Below, piece by piece: positions 8,900-17,877 of a stretch of 64,000 nucleotides of DNA; the stretch's first letter is position 1; every line of letters starts with the position of its first letter. The translations under genes were made by a program, and so were the position numbers. Source of the stretch: Martinezella lusitana (lineage in GTDB: Bacteria > Pseudomonadota > Alphaproteobacteria > Rhizobiales > Rhizobiaceae); assembly GCF_014207095.1 (NCBI RefSeq), contig NZ_JACHBG010000003.1, positions 248,001 to 312,000 on the forward strand, in the 5' to 3' direction. The notes under the pieces were generated by a model. It did not search any database. It was given only the letters and a program-made list of their open reading frames with translations, and was not told the DNA's origin.

Positions 8900-10575
8900 C
8901 CCGTCATCCTCTCTTCCAGTCCATAAAGCGTCCGCGCCGTCTCCTCCGAAATATAGCCATCTTCAACATCGCGGCGGACATGCTCGGCCTCGCGCGCACG
9001 CGCCTCGCCCCATCCTCCGCCGCCGCCGGTAATGATGCGCACGAGATCACCTCGCTTCAGCGCGATATGCGGCTCGCGGCCAAAGCTCGTCACCCGACCG
9101 GCGGAATCTTCTACCTGCAGCAGGTTGAGCGTACCGGACTTCCCCCCTTCAATCCCCCAGGGAGCAGTTTCAGTCCGCCCGAAACTGCAATAGGCCGAAG
9201 CCCCATCCTCGAGAATCTCGTAATCGCGGATAACCCCGAAACCGCCGCGCCGGCGACCGGCACCCGAACCGCCCTCGACATTGAGCGCATAGCGGCGAAC
9301 GATCAGCGGGAATCGCGCTTCGATCACCTCGACCGAATAGTTGTAGGTGTCGCCATCCGTGAGCGCGATCAGTGCGTTCGCGCCATCCGCATCCTTGCTT
9401 GCGCCCCAACCACCATGCTGCGGCTCGATATGGATGAAGGGTTGGCCGGCAGCATCCTTGCCCGAGATATAGACGACACAGAGACTCGTATAGGATCCGG
9501 CCGAGAACCGTTCCGGCATCAGCTTGGCAAGCGCTTTCCAAACCAGCTCGGACGCATGGACCGAACCCTCATAGTACCAGCCCGTCGGAGAAGGCTTTTC
9601 GGCGGTGAAAACGGATCCCTGCGGTGCAATCACGGTAAGCGGCCGAAACCATCCTTCGTTGGAAGGTGCCTGTGGCGCCACCAACGCCTTGAATATGGTG
9701 CGCACCGCCGATTGCAAAGCCCCAGCGGCACAATTGATCGGTCCCTGCACCGCTGGCGGGCAGCCGGTGAAATCAGCGGTCAGTCGATCTCCGGCGATCG
9801 TGATGGCGACGTTCACCACGATCGGATCTGTGGTGACGCCATCACCATCGATGATGTCCTGTGCCTGGTAGATGCCATCCGGCAAGGCGGCGATGGCGGC
9901 GCGCGCCTGCTTCTCGCTGGTCGCAAGCAGATGGTTAAATGCGGCCTCGACGATGTCGATACCATATTTGCGGCAAAGCTCGCCCATCCGCCGCGCGGCA
10001 ACGCGAACGGTGGCCACCTGTGCAGTGAGATCGCCAATGGCGATATCCGGCAGGCGAACATTTTCGCGGATGATGCGCAGGACCTCGCCCGAGAAGCGAT
10101 CGTTGTGCACGACCTTGACGCCCGGCAGCCTCAATCCCTCCTGAAAAACGGAGATGGCATTTGGCGCAAGCGAGCCGGGGACGGAGCCGCCGACATCGAG
10201 ATAGTGAGCAACGTTGATGGCATAAGCCATGATACGGCCGTCGAAGAAAATCGGCTTGACGATGGCGAAATCGCAGGCATGCGTACCGCCTGAGTACGGA
10301 TCGTTCGTGAGCAGGATATCGCCGTCTTCGAGATCGTCGCCATAAAGTGCGATCAGCGATTTGACCTGAGTGCCGAAGGTGCCGGTGAACAAAGTGATGC
10401 CGTTCATCTGCGCCACAAGCTCGCCCTTGAGCGTGAGGAGACCACAGGCAAAGTCCAGCACTTCATAAATAACGGGGCTCATCGAGGTCCGGGCCATCAC
10501 CACACCCATCTCGTCGACGGTGGCGGCGAGCTTGCCTTCGATGATTTCCTGAGTCACCGGGTCGACAACGATCAC
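8896..10575 (-). CDS. hyuB: Hydantoinase/oxoprolinase family protein, HyuB subunit
   Basis: HyuB-type protein of 559 residues from a GTG start at 10575, with a GAGGGT ribosome-binding site eight bases before it. The frame is open to 10674, but that part would overlap the stem-loop region after the regulator gene, and HyuB proteins normally begin close to the DPVTQEIIEGKL segment. Family marks are NDPYSGGTHACDF, the segment beginning GGWGASKDADGA, and the glycine-rich end ITGGGGGWGEA. With HyuA it forms the ATP-dependent cyclic-amide hydrolase. It follows the MalT-like regulator by 112 bases in the same direction. Confidence 0.85.
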   Translation of the reverse strand: MIVVDPVTQEIIEGKLAATVDEMGVVMARTSMSPVIYEVLDFACGLLTLKGELVAQMNGITLFTGTFGTQVKSLIALYGDDLEDGDILLTNDPYSGGTHACDFAIVKPIFFDGRIMAYAINVAHYLDVGGSVPGSLAPNAISVFQEGLRLPGVKVVHNDRFSGEVLRIIRENVRLPDIAIGDLTAQVATVRVAARRMGELCRKYGIDIVEAAFNHLLATSEKQARAAIAALPDGIYQAQDIIDGDGVTTDPIVVNVAITIAGDRLTADFTGCPPAVQGPINCAAGALQSAVRTIFKALVAPQAPSNEGWFRPLTVIAPQGSVFTAEKPSPTGWYYEGSVHASELVWKALAKLMPERFSAGSYTSLCVVYISGKDAAGQPFIHIEPQHGGWGASKDADGANALIALTDGDTYNYSVEVIEARFPLIVRRYALNVEGGSGAGRRRGGFGVIRDYEILEDGASAYCSFGRTETAPWGIEGGKSGTLNLLQVEDSAGRVTSFGREPHIALKRGDLVRIITGGGGGWGEARAREAEHVRRDVEDGYISEETARTLYGLEERMTG

Positions 10576-10648
10576 GAATCTACCCTCATCATTGTATTCA
10601 TACCGGTTCAGATTAGGTGTTTTTCGCGCCGCCGAAAGCCTTCCCGAT

Positions 10649-10690
10649 GGGTGGGCGGAAATGCCCCAACCCACCCGTTCGGGTAGGTTA
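10649..10690 (-). promoter_or_regulatory. Two mutually exclusive hairpins between regulator and hyuB
   Basis: On the minus strand AACCTACCC (10689-10681) can pair with GGGTGGGTT (10676-10668), a 9-bp stem with a GAAC loop. The same GGGTGGG can instead pair with CCCACCC (10655-10649). The first stem starts at the regulator stop codon. Two competing stems in front of hyuB look like an attenuator or a translation-coupling switch, but there is no T-run, so the mechanism is open. Confidence 0.4.
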
Positions 10691-13354
10691 TCGATTGAGC
10701 ATGCCCTTTTTGCGCGCCGCCGTTACCGCCGCCGTCCGCGTCGAGACATTGAGCTTGGTGAAGATGTTCCGCAGATGGAACTTAATGGTGTTGTCGGACA
10801 GAGAAAGCGTTCTACCGATTTCCTTGTTGGAAAGCCCGGCGCTTAGCAGCTCCATTACCATTCGCTCGCGTCCCGTAAACAGCGACAGGTCATCACTGCC
10901 GGCTGCTTGCTGCGTGGTATCGACGCTGTTCAGCAGCGACTGAAGGCGCTTGCGCGTCACGTTCGCAATGGTCGGATGGTTGGCAAGCAGGCGAAGCTCC
11001 CCGAGCCCCGCCGCGTGATCGAGATAGAGCAGCGCGCGATAGTCGCTGAGCGGCATCGTCAGAACGAGATCGGAAAGACGGGCGGCCGCCACATCTGCAC
11101 GTCCTTCGGCTATCAAGATCTGCATTTCGATAAGCGCAAGTTCGATTCGACGCGGAATATGCGGGCGCTGAGCCTGCCGCATCGTCAGCTGATCGAAAAC
11201 CTCGCGCGCCTTCGTAGCTTCACCAAGCGCCAGATAGGCCCGCATCCAAAAAATAGCCGGTGTCGCGCCACGCAAATGAATGGACAACATATTGGCGCGA
11301 TCGGAACTGATCGTTTGCATGCCGAAGCCGCTAGCTTCCGCATGACGGATCGCCTGATCGAGATCTCCCGACGCCATCAGTAGCATCGCCCGTTCACGAT
11401 CAATCAGGCGTGTGAGCCGGTCAAAACCGCGACGTCTGGCCACTGCGCGGATACGGTCCATGGCTACGTGAGCGGCGATTGAGTCATCCCCCATCCGCAA
11501 GGTCCGCTGCTCTGCCATGAAGCCGGCTGCGAGAAGATCGAACCACGTGTCGTGCCGTTCAAGATGCGGCAAGGCCCAGCCGAGCATCTCGGCCGCGGCC
11601 TCCGTCTCGCCCCGCATAGAGAGAATTTCCGCCTTCAACACTTGGCCAACGGCGTCAAGATCGCTGCCGGCCGCGATGTTGGTCTGCGCCTCGCGGATTA
11701 GCTCGTCATAGGCGGACAAGGCGCTCGCGCAATCGCCGGAGAAAAAGAAGGCTTGGCCGATGTGTGTGTAAAGGTGCATGGCGCCGAAGTCCGCGCCGCC
11801 GTCACGAAAGGCGCGAAAGGCGAGGTGACCATAATGCAGCGCCCGGTCGAGCTCGCTGCGGATCAGGAAATTGTAGGAGAGCATGTTGAGCGCCAGCGCA
11901 CGATGGATGAGCTCCATGCCATCAGGCTGCTGCAGATCGTTCTCCAATGCGGACAGATCGGCCGCGCTCGCCCAATGGTCGGTGTAGAGCGCCAGAAGAA
12001 TCCGCACGACCCGCAGATCTTTCGCCAAGACCTCGTCACCGGCGGCGGCACGTTCGGCTATGACCAGATAGTGATTGGCGGCCGCAAGTTGCGCTGCCTT
12101 GGCATTGAAAATCGATAGTCCCAGTGTCGAAAGCGGAAAACGGCCGAGATCTATTTCCGAGGCCCGCCCGCTTAATGCCTGAAATAGCGTTGTACCGCCG
12201 CGCGTGGTGGCATAAACGCGCCGCCAGCCGCCTGCAGTTTCGACGATGCGCGCGGCAAGGTTGGCATCGTCGGCCGAAAGCGCATGTTGCACAGCCCGCT
12301 CGATATCGCCCTTAGCCTCGAACCAATGCGCCGCGCGATTGAGGATGCGTTTGGTATCGACGCCTCGCCGGCTGGCGGTTTGCTTGAGGAATTCGTTGAA
12401 GACCGGATGGTAGCGCATCCAATTCCCGGGACCGGCAAGCAGGGTGACGGGAAGAGCATAATCATTGAGCCTCTCGATCAGCCCTACCCTTTCGCTACTG
12501 TCGAGAACGGCCTCGAGGAGCGAGCGGTTGAAGGCCGGCAGAGCGGCGGTCTCAATCAGAAACTGGCGAATTTCCTCCGGCAGATGTTCAAACACCTGCT
12601 CCGAGAGATAGGCGCCCATGTCGGCGCTACCGCCGTCGAAAGAGGCGAGAATGGTGTCGCCCTGCTCGGACTCCGATACGAGCAGGCTCACCATCTGCAG
12701 CGCCACCGCCCAGCCTTCGGTACGACGATTGAAGGAGCCGACTTGCTCCTCAGTCAGATGCGTCCCCTTGCCAAGGAACAGTTCGCGCGCTTCGGCGTCG
12801 GAAAAGCCGAGTTCGCCGGCACCGAATTGTTTGAACTCGCCGCGAAGGCGCAGGGCCGACAAAGGAAACCGCGGCGGGCTGCGGCTCACGAGCACCAGTT
12901 TGACATGTTCGAGAGAGGCATCGGCGAGGATCTTTGCCATCAGCGCTTCGACGGCATCTGTCTGGGCGAAATGATAGTCGTCGAGAAAGATAACCAGAGG
13001 CCCGGCGATCTTGCGCAGCCGCGTTGCCAGCACGGAGAGAAGAGCCGTTGCCGGCAGATTGCCGGCATCGCCGCCATCCTCGTCCAGAAGTGTCTGCAAC
13101 GCATCGATGAGAGCGAGCAGAAAGGTTTCCTGGCTTGTATGTTCCGCATCGAGCGATACCCAGCAAAGATTGACGCCATCTTCCTTGAGTTGCTCAAACC
13201 ATTGAACGGCAAGAGAAGTTTTGCCGTAGCCGGCAGGCGCGACGATGGTCGTCAACCGGCGCAGCCCGGCTCGCCGGAGCTGCCGCAACAGGTCGCTTCG
13301 TTTAATGGTTTGCTGCCCGCTGGAAGGGGGAGCAAATCGATTCTGTCCGCTCAT
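10688..13354 (-). CDS. MalT-like LuxR-family transcriptional regulator (STAND ATPase)
   Basis: The 888-residue protein has the MalT-type layout. An N-terminal P-loop ATPase carries Walker A APAGYGKTS (39-47) and Walker B LVIFLDDYH (120-128). A winged-helix or arm region and a long helical-repeat sensor (about 360-800) follow. The C-terminal LuxR helix-turn-helix begins TGRERMVMELLSAGLSNKEI and ends before GMLNR. Such regulators bind an inducer and ATP, oligomerise and activate transcription. It is the first gene of the minus-strand series regulator-hyuB-hyuA-pot, so it probably activates its own operon in response to the imported or hydrolysed compound. MalT of E. coli is about 900 residues, so the length is complete. 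Confidence 0.85.
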   Translation of the reverse strand: MSGQNRFAPPSSGQQTIKRSDLLRQLRRAGLRRLTTIVAPAGYGKTSLAVQWFEQLKEDGVNLCWVSLDAEHTSQETFLLALIDALQTLLDEDGGDAGNLPATALLSVLATRLRKIAGPLVIFLDDYHFAQTDAVEALMAKILADASLEHVKLVLVSRSPPRFPLSALRLRGEFKQFGAGELGFSDAEARELFLGKGTHLTEEQVGSFNRRTEGWAVALQMVSLLVSESEQGDTILASFDGGSADMGAYLSEQVFEHLPEEIRQFLIETAALPAFNRSLLEAVLDSSERVGLIERLNDYALPVTLLAGPGNWMRYHPVFNEFLKQTASRRGVDTKRILNRAAHWFEAKGDIERAVQHALSADDANLAARIVETAGGWRRVYATTRGGTTLFQALSGRASEIDLGRFPLSTLGLSIFNAKAAQLAAANHYLVIAERAAAGDEVLAKDLRVVRILLALYTDHWASAADLSALENDLQQPDGMELIHRALALNMLSYNFLIRSELDRALHYGHLAFRAFRDGGADFGAMHLYTHIGQAFFFSGDCASALSAYDELIREAQTNIAAGSDLDAVGQVLKAEILSMRGETEAAAEMLGWALPHLERHDTWFDLLAAGFMAEQRTLRMGDDSIAAHVAMDRIRAVARRRGFDRLTRLIDRERAMLLMASGDLDQAIRHAEASGFGMQTISSDRANMLSIHLRGATPAIFWMRAYLALGEATKAREVFDQLTMRQAQRPHIPRRIELALIEMQILIAEGRADVAAARLSDLVLTMPLSDYRALLYLDHAAGLGELRLLANHPTIANVTRKRLQSLLNSVDTTQQAAGSDDLSLFTGRERMVMELLSAGLSNKEIGRTLSLSDNTIKFHLRNIFTKLNVSTRTAAVTAARKKGMLNR

Positions 13355-13662
13355 GGGGCGGGATGATGCTGTCTTGGCAGGCAGTTGGCAACCCGAGAGA
13401 AAACATTTGCAAAGCTCTTAAATCGTTATTTTTTTATGTCACTTAACGAGCTGTTGGCGACAGCACCTGTTCATGCGTGCAACGACGCTAAAATTCGCCT
13501 GCCGGATCCTTAACGAGTCGAAAGTTGCCGCAAAATTGCCGCGCAAAACCATCAGGAAAACGCCTCGTGCCGCTCCATTTTGAGCCATAAACGGTCCGTT
13601 AGGAATTTATTGACCATAATGCCAGGTAAATCGATGCCGCAGGCGCGGCGCCTCTGATCTGT
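13355..13662. other. Divergent intergenic region, regulator versus DUF882 gene
   Basis: This 308-base gap must hold the minus-strand promoter for the MalT-like gene and the plus-strand promoter for the DUF882 gene. A T-rich tract lies at about 13427-13437. I saw no convincing operator palindrome or RNA gene. Confidence 0.35.
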
Positions 13663-15039
13663 ATGTCTGTAACAAGGGCGAAAGTCGTATCCGTGCATCA
13701 CGCGATCTTTTCCATTCCGGCGGCAACCCTCGCCATGAGCTTCTCGTTTGTCGCTTGCCGGGTGGCACTGGTTGCGATGCTGGTTTTCGGTGCCCTGGCG
13801 GGATCCGCCAAAGCCGCAACCGATGACCGGGCGCTCAAGCTGTTCTTCACCCATACCGGAGAAAGAGCGACGATCGTCTTCAAGCGCGGTGGAAAATACG
13901 ATCCGCGTGGCCTTGCGCAGATCAACCGCTTCCTGCGTGACTGGCGCAAGAACGAGCCGACCAAGATCGATCCGGGTTTGCTCGACCTGGTCTGGGAGGT
14001 CTATAGTCGCAGCGGCGCGCGCGAACCCATCCACGTCGTCTCCGCCTATCGCTCGCCATCCACCAACAGCATGTTGCGCAACCGCTCGCGCAGCTCCGGC
14101 GTCGCAAAACACAGCCAGCACACCCTCGGCAAGGCGATGGATTTCTATATTCCCGGCGTGAAGCTCGCGACCCTGCGCGGAATAGCCATGCAGATGCAGA
14201 TCGGCGGCGTGGGCTTCTACCCCAATTCCGGCTCGCCCTTCGTTCATCTGGATGTCGGCCGAGTTCGCGCCTGGCCCAGAATGTCGCGCCCGGAGCTTGC
14301 GAGGCTCTTCCCGAACGGGCGAACTCTGCACGTGCCTGCCGATGGCAGGCCGCTTCCAGGCTATGAGCTGGCGCTTGCGCAATCGAAGAAGCGGCCGAGC
14401 AAGATCATGGCCGTTGCCGCCGACGATGATGATGACGATGCACCTTCGCCGGCGCCTGCTCCGATCGTAACGGCCTCCATACCGAAGGCCGTCAGCTCAC
14501 CCCTTATGACGAGCATGTTGCCCATTCCGCAGAGCCGAGCCGTGAACGGGCTGGAAGCCCAGCTTGGCAAACGGGTCGCCGAAGAAAATGCGGTTCAGCC
14601 CTTCACCGACCTGACATCCTATGCCGTCCCGCTGCCGACGACGCGACCGGTGAGCATTGCCGTGATCCCGGCGGCTGCGCCCGAGAGGCCGGCCCCGACT
14701 GTATTTGCAAGCCTGGTGGTCGGACGGAACGATGCCGGCAAGCTGCTCGTTGCGGAACCTCCGAAGAATTCGAACGACAACGCGATGGAAAAACTGCAGC
14801 CCATGGCGAAGCTGCCAGCCTCGGCTACACAGGACGTTTCGGGCGGCGTCGGCGCCATGTCCACAGGCGCAATCGTCGCCTGGGCATTGCAACCTCCAGG
14901 CATCGCAATGGACATGACGCTTCCAGGTCTGGTTGGCGCTCCTATCCCCCTGGATCAGGCCGCCGGCAATATTCGAGACGGGATCATCGTAACAGAGGAT
15001 GATGATTTCGATGTTGAGAGGTTCGGCTTCGAAGGCTGA
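13663..15039 (+). CDS. DUF882 (M15-type) murein peptidase family protein with long C-terminal tail
   Basis: The 458-residue protein has an N-terminal signal or anchor helix (about 23-50, ending GSAKA). A DUF882/Peptidase_M15_2 domain (about 55-225) follows. It keeps the zinc-peptidase marks SAYRSP, SQHTLGKAMDFYIPG (His and Asp ligands) and GSPFVHLDVG (second His). The family includes E. coli YcbK/MepK, which cuts meso-DAP cross-links in peptidoglycan. After the domain comes an acidic run of six Asp, then a Pro/Ala-rich region of about 190 residues with no known fold. Several in-frame ATGs exist near the start; the outer one is kept. It acts in the periplasm and stands alone, with the two-component genes some 600 bases downstream. 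Confidence 0.82.
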   Translation: MSVTRAKVVSVHHAIFSIPAATLAMSFSFVACRVALVAMLVFGALAGSAKAATDDRALKLFFTHTGERATIVFKRGGKYDPRGLAQINRFLRDWRKNEPTKIDPGLLDLVWEVYSRSGAREPIHVVSAYRSPSTNSMLRNRSRSSGVAKHSQHTLGKAMDFYIPGVKLATLRGIAMQMQIGGVGFYPNSGSPFVHLDVGRVRAWPRMSRPELARLFPNGRTLHVPADGRPLPGYELALAQSKKRPSKIMAVAADDDDDDAPSPAPAPIVTASIPKAVSSPLMTSMLPIPQSRAVNGLEAQLGKRVAEENAVQPFTDLTSYAVPLPTTRPVSIAVIPAAAPERPAPTVFASLVVGRNDAGKLLVAEPPKNSNDNAMEKLQPMAKLPASATQDVSGGVGAMSTGAIVAWALQPPGIAMDMTLPGLVGAPIPLDQAAGNIRDGIIVTEDDDFDVERFGFEG

Positions 15040-15242
15040 ACCTCAGCGCGCGGCGTATTGCCGCCGCGGATGTCCTTGCAAACGGCGTTCGGTTTGCGGC
15101 AAAGCATCGCTCACGCGCGAGATGGTGGCTGCCGGATATCCGATTGACATCGGACACCCGGCCCGCAACGAAAACAAGCCGGCTTTTGTAATGTCGACGT
15201 AATCTTCCAATCCTAGAGGCTGCTTCCAAACTGGATTCAGCT

Positions 15243-15590
15243 ATGCTGCTTCGTCGCTTCCTTCCCGTTCTGTTTGCCATCGGCGCCTTGGCGCTGACGG
15301 GTTGCGTTTCTGCGATGATGAAGACCTATGAGCCACCGCCCGCCCAGATCGTAATCCTGCACTACAGCCCGCCGGTTAGCTTACGCGCGCTCGACTTTGG
15401 TCAGCATGTCCATGGATGGCGCAAGGTTGCCGCCAATGCTGCACCGGCGGCGCCGAATCGTCAGGTTTTCCCGGATCGGCGCGACACGGATACCGAGCCA
15501 AAGGAAGGATATATCAAGCGCGCCAAAATGCTCCTATACCTCATACGCTCTCGCCATTGGCGATCATTGCCTTATGACCAGACGTCGTGA
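15243..15590 (+). CDS. Small predicted lipoprotein (115 aa)
   Basis: The product opens with a clear lipoprotein signal: basic MLLRR, a hydrophobic stretch, then the lipobox LTGC with Cys21. The mature part of about 95 residues is Pro- and Arg-rich, with no family I recognise. It ends four bases into the open frame of the response-regulator gene but well before that gene's preferred start. It might be co-transcribed with the two-component system and act as an envelope partner. The signal peptide supports a real gene; the C-terminal part looks poorly constrained. Confidence 0.5.
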   Translation: MLLRRFLPVLFAIGALALTGCVSAMMKTYEPPPAQIVILHYSPPVSLRALDFGQHVHGWRKVAANAAPAAPNRQVFPDRRDTDTEPKEGYIKRAKMLLYLIRSRHWRSLPYDQTS

Positions 15591-15658
15591 GCCTGATCCG
15601 GAATAAAAGTAAGCAGCCTTTGCGAAAATGCCGCGAATCGAAGTCGGGTAAAGATCTT

Positions 15659-16333
15659 ATGCACATACTGCTAGTCGAGGACGAACCGGAAATGGCGTCG
15701 GTGCTGATGACAGCATTGAAACGCCAGGATGTCGTGGTCGACCATGCCTCCAACCTCGCCGATGCCGAAGCGATGGCGCGCTTCGGCACCTATGACGCCA
15801 TCGTGCTCGACAGGCGCCTGCCTGACGGTGAAGGACTTACTCTGATCCCGCGCCTGCGAGCGCTGCATATCGAGGCTCCGGTAATTGCCCTGACTGCCAT
15901 GAGCGATCTGCGCGATCGCATCATCGGGCTCGATGCAGGCGCCGACGACTATTTGGGCAAACCCTTCGCGACCGAAGAGCTTGTGGCCAGGCTGAAGGCC
16001 TTGCATCGACGCCCCTACGTCCTGCGCGCAGATCAGGCCATTGTCGGCCGTCTGACCTATGATTTTCGCTACCGCGAAGCGCTGATCAATGATCAGGCGT
16101 TAGAGCTGCCACGCCGAGAACGACTGGTTCTCGAAACGCTGATCCGTCGGCCCGGCCGCACCGTCATGCGCGGCATGCTCGAGGAAGCGGTCTACGCCCT
16201 CGACGACGAGATCGGCTCCAATGCGCTGGACGCTCATATTTCCCGCCTGCGCCGCAAGCTGGACGATGTGTCCGCCGGTATCGAAATTCGCGCCGTTCGC
16301 AATCTGGGTTATCTGCTGCGAGCCGTTCCATGA
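15659..16333 (+). CDS. OmpR-family response regulator
   Basis: Response regulator of 224 residues. The receiver domain (1-115) has the acidic pair E8-D9, the phosphorylation site D51 in VLDRRLPDG, T79 and K101 in GKPF. A C-terminal winged helix (about 125-223) contains the HISRLRRKLD recognition segment. The frame is open upstream to 15587, but the receiver starts exactly at MHILLVEDEP, so the ATG at 15659 is preferred. It overlaps the histidine-kinase start by four bases. The ligand and target genes are unknown; the neighbouring DUF882 peptidase and lipoprotein hint at an envelope role. Confidence 0.9.
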   Translation: MHILLVEDEPEMASVLMTALKRQDVVVDHASNLADAEAMARFGTYDAIVLDRRLPDGEGLTLIPRLRALHIEAPVIALTAMSDLRDRIIGLDAGADDYLGKPFATEELVARLKALHRRPYVLRADQAIVGRLTYDFRYREALINDQALELPRRERLVLETLIRRPGRTVMRGMLEEAVYALDDEIGSNALDAHISRLRRKLDDVSAGIEIRAVRNLGYLLRAVP

Positions 16334-17781
16334 AGCCGGAGCGCGCCCGCTCGCTGCAATGGCTTCTGGTGCGACGTTTGATCCTGCTGCAGGCCGGAAT
16401 GCTGCTTTTCTTCATTGTCCTGCTGATAGTCGTGCTGTCGGTGGTGAAGCCGAGGCTGATGATCGACAATGAGGCAGCGGTGACCGCCGTAACCGGCGCG
16501 GTCGATCGCGACAAGGACGGCAAGCTCATCGTTCACGATACCGACGAGCTCACGCAGTTTCGTGCAGAGCATCCGAAGGTCTGGTACATTATTCACGACA
16601 CAACGGGCCAGACGGCGCGTGTGGGCATGGCGCCGCCCGACTATGACCGTGATCTCGGCAGTCTTTTAAGTTCGGTCGACCACGCTAGCATCGGCTTCGC
16701 CGGCAAACGTGACGGGAAGGAGATGCGGCCGGAGGCCTTCGTTCAGAAGGTGGATACCAAGGCCGGACCTGTCCAGGTCGTCACATCGACCTTTCATTCG
16801 CGATCGGACTCTGAAGGTTTCGACATCAGTATTACCGCCATTGTCGACATGGCGCGTAAGCCTGACGGCACCGCCGATTGGCCTCGGGTCCTCCCCGGCC
16901 TGCTGGCCTCCCTCGGCATCGTCCTCCTGCCGATCATTCTGGCCATGGGCGTGACGACGCTGGTAACGACGCCCGCCGTCGTGCGTCGCTCGCTCACGGG
17001 ACTGATCGGCACGGCCAATCAGGCAGCACACATCGATTTCGATACACGCGCCATGCAATTGCCTGTCAAGAACGTCCCCCAGGAAGTCGTCCCGCTTGTC
17101 AACGCCTTCAACCAGGCCCTCAGCCGGCTTGCCCAAGGCATCGACAGCCACAACCGCTTCCTGACGGATGCCGCGCATGAATTGCGCACCCCGATCGCCA
17201 TTCTGCGCACACGCGCCGAATTACTGACGGACGAGCCGGAGACATTGCGGCTGCGACAGGACATCGAGCGCCTCTCGCACCTCGCCCAGCAGCTGCTGGA
17301 TCATCAATCCCTGGATCGCCCCAACGAGCATCGCCGGGTCGTCGACCTTGCGGAATTTGCCGGTCGGGTCGCGGCCGATCTGGCACCCCTTGCGATCGAG
17401 GCTGGCTATGATTTCGCCTTCGAGCCCCCGGACGGCAAGGTCGAAGTCGAGGTCAACGCGCTGCAGATCGAGCAGTTGCTTGCCAACATCGTTCGCAACG
17501 CCATCGAACATGGCGGCGGCAAGGGCACCATCACCGTCCTGGTCGATCGGGCGGGTGGCCTGGAGGTTCACGACGAAGGCCCGGGAATTCCGGTCGAAGA
17601 ACACAAGAACGTCTTCGAGCCATTTTACCGCGTACATCCCCACTCTCACGGCGCCGGTCTCGGGCTCAATCTCGCCCGCCAGATCGCGCAGTTGCACGGC
17701 GGCAGCATTGCGATCCTGAACGGTCCGTGGCAAGGCGCTCGCGTCCGAGTTCACTTGCCATTGCACCGTCAAACAGCTTGA
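16330..17781 (+). CDS. Sensor histidine kinase (EnvZ/PhoQ-type)
   Basis: Membrane kinase of 483 residues. It has TM1 (about 17-39), a periplasmic sensor (40-186) and TM2 (about 187-213), then a linker with the H-box DAAHELRTPIA (phospho-acceptor His283). An HATPase domain follows with the N-box NIVRNAIEHGG, DEGPGIP and the G-box HGAGLGLNLA. It would phosphorylate the response regulator encoded just upstream, with which it overlaps by four bases. The sensor domain has no motif I can name. The kinase is complete and is the last plus-strand gene before the convergent aminopeptidase gene. Confidence 0.9.
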   Translation: MKPERARSLQWLLVRRLILLQAGMLLFFIVLLIVVLSVVKPRLMIDNEAAVTAVTGAVDRDKDGKLIVHDTDELTQFRAEHPKVWYIIHDTTGQTARVGMAPPDYDRDLGSLLSSVDHASIGFAGKRDGKEMRPEAFVQKVDTKAGPVQVVTSTFHSRSDSEGFDISITAIVDMARKPDGTADWPRVLPGLLASLGIVLLPIILAMGVTTLVTTPAVVRRSLTGLIGTANQAAHIDFDTRAMQLPVKNVPQEVVPLVNAFNQALSRLAQGIDSHNRFLTDAAHELRTPIAILRTRAELLTDEPETLRLRQDIERLSHLAQQLLDHQSLDRPNEHRRVVDLAEFAGRVAADLAPLAIEAGYDFAFEPPDGKVEVEVNALQIEQLLANIVRNAIEHGGGKGTITVLVDRAGGLEVHDEGPGIPVEEHKNVFEPFYRVHPHSHGAGLGLNLARQIAQLHGGSIAILNGPWQGARVRVHLPLHRQTA

Positions 17782-17877
17782 ACCGCTGCTTTCACCGACA
17801 GCGGCCATCATAGCGGGTAGTAGGCATCTGATCGGTGCCCTGAAAGTCGGTTCGAACGGCTCGAAACTGGGGCTGGG

